Shown in pieces: positions 63,633-64,000 of a stretch of DNA of 64,000 nt. The DNA comes from Promethearchaeota archaeon (GTDB lineage Archaea > Asgardarchaeota > Lokiarchaeia > Sigyniarchaeales > SOKP01). The stretch spans positions 18,416-82,415 of the forward strand of contig JAEOTR010000025.1 of NCBI GenBank assembly GCA_016839705.1, read 5' to 3'. A program made the position numbers and the translations under genes. Position 1 is the stretch's first letter. The number at the start of each line of letters is the position of its first letter. Under the pieces are notes generated by a model. The model saw nothing but the letters and a program-made list of their open reading frames with translations, had not been told where the DNA came from and did not search any database.

Positions 63633-63739
63633 TTAGAATCTCATTATTTATCCTTTTTCAAAAATCAATGAAATGAATATTATAATCTCAATTAACATAA
63701 GAAAAAGAAGAGATTATATCCATTTCAAGTAGATAAATC

Positions 63740-63961
63740 CTATTCTTTTAGATTGTTCTCCATCAACTTTAATAATTTTTTAAGATCTTTTCCTATTTCT
63801 AACGCATATGTAGATAAATCTTGAAGAATTTCCTTGTCATTTTCATCCTTTTCAAGTTGAAAAATAGCGTTTTGAAGTTGTTGAAGTGCAATTATATAGT
63901 TCCAAATGCTCTGCTCAGATTTATTCTTAAAACTTTCAATCATCTTATTTGATAAGGTCAT
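63740..63961 (-). CDS. Small helical hypothetical protein
   Basis: 73 residues (TLSNKMIESFKNKSEQSIWN onwards), fully helical and charged, with a leucine-rich C-terminal helix LKKLLKLMENNL. No family recognised. It resembles a small coiled-coil or dimeric regulator subunit, but this is only a composition argument. It starts at an ATG 40 bases from the window edge. Confidence 0.45.
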   Translation of the reverse strand: MTLSNKMIESFKNKSEQSIWNYIIALQQLQNAIFQLEKDENDKEILQDLSTYALEIGKDLKKLLKLMENNLKE

Positions 63962-64000
63962 AAATCATCAACTTTTGCTTTTATTAAATAATAATTAATA

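Noticed and set aside
1..64000. tRNA, rRNA, CRISPR arrays, insertion sequences
   Set aside because: No G+C-rich cloverleaf or rRNA-like stretch, no regularly spaced repeats, and no transposase-like frame or flanking terminal repeats were seen on reading both strands; a covariance-model scan could still find a small RNA.

Overview
The window is AT-rich DNA (roughly one third G+C by eye) from what is most likely an Asgard archaeon of the Lokiarchaeia/Promethearchaeia type. The support is a mix of archaeal features (TATA-like boxes close to start codons, a DRG-type GTPase with TGS domain, a KamA/KamDE amino-acid fermentation set, an AOR-family tungsten enzyme, a cyclic 2,3-diphosphoglycerate synthetase homologue) with eukaryote-like features (two adjacent Rab/Ras-like small GTPases). 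The lineage is inferred from gene content only; no rRNA or tRNA gene was seen.

Layout. 1-2014: edge-truncated HdrC-GltD-like flavoprotein. 2207-9882: zinc-ribbon SNF2/RapA-like helicase, two small GTPases, DUF364 and cyclophilin-like proteins, a TPR fragment, a hexapeptide-repeat protein and a HypB homologue. 9948-15980: two divergent 3-hydroxyacyl-CoA dehydrogenases, a QueG-like corrinoid Fe-S protein, an AcoX/NAD-kinase-like protein and a ThDP enzyme. 16078-18407: orphan membrane and coiled-coil proteins and a 55-residue cysteine-rich protein. 18647-29331: a lysine fermentation cluster (class III aminotransferase, CaiB-type CoA transferase, Kce, methyltransferase, Kdd, KamA, KamB, KamD, KamE). 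29460-34289: ornithine aminotransferase, carbamate kinase, a stop-interrupted ArsB-type transporter and ornithine carbamoyltransferase. 34472-42758: DRG GTPase, a two-gene HcnBC/SoxAB-like amino-acid oxidase, an AOR-family oxidoreductase followed by a ThiC tail remnant, and a cDPG-synthetase-like GTPase. 43059-47806: DUF389 protein, a G+C-rich alpha/beta hydrolase that looks transferred, a decapitated Bat-type HTH gene and a methyltransferase. 47849-53636: an ABC export/assembly system with a 1396-residue double FtsX permease. 53898-58308: URO-D-like, unknown and surface proteins. 58381-62796: isocitrate dehydrogenase and both ATP-citrate lyase subunits. 63075-63961: a truncated dihydrolipoamide-dehydrogenase-like gene with a possible ATT start, and a small helical protein.

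Together the genes describe a heterotroph that ferments amino acids. Lysine goes through beta-lysine and 3,5-diaminohexanoate to acetoacetate and 3-aminobutyryl-CoA. Citrulline/ornithine metabolism yields ATP through carbamoyl phosphate. Amino acids or aldehydes are oxidised by flavin/Fe-S and tungsten enzymes. Citrate, isocitrate and acetyl-CoA are linked by an operon usable in the reductive TCA direction or for citrate cleavage.

The least ordinary parts are the signs of gene decay and transfer: a transporter broken by one in-frame TAA, a ThiC C-terminal remnant in frame behind the AOR-like gene, a back-to-back pair of genes that both lack a start codon near 46.9 kb, and a truncated flavoprotein with a strong Shine-Dalgarno sequence positioned on ATT. 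The lysine cluster also lacks a recognisable 3-aminobutyryl-CoA ammonia-lyase and the KamC reactivase, and carries an aminotransferase and a CoA transferase instead.
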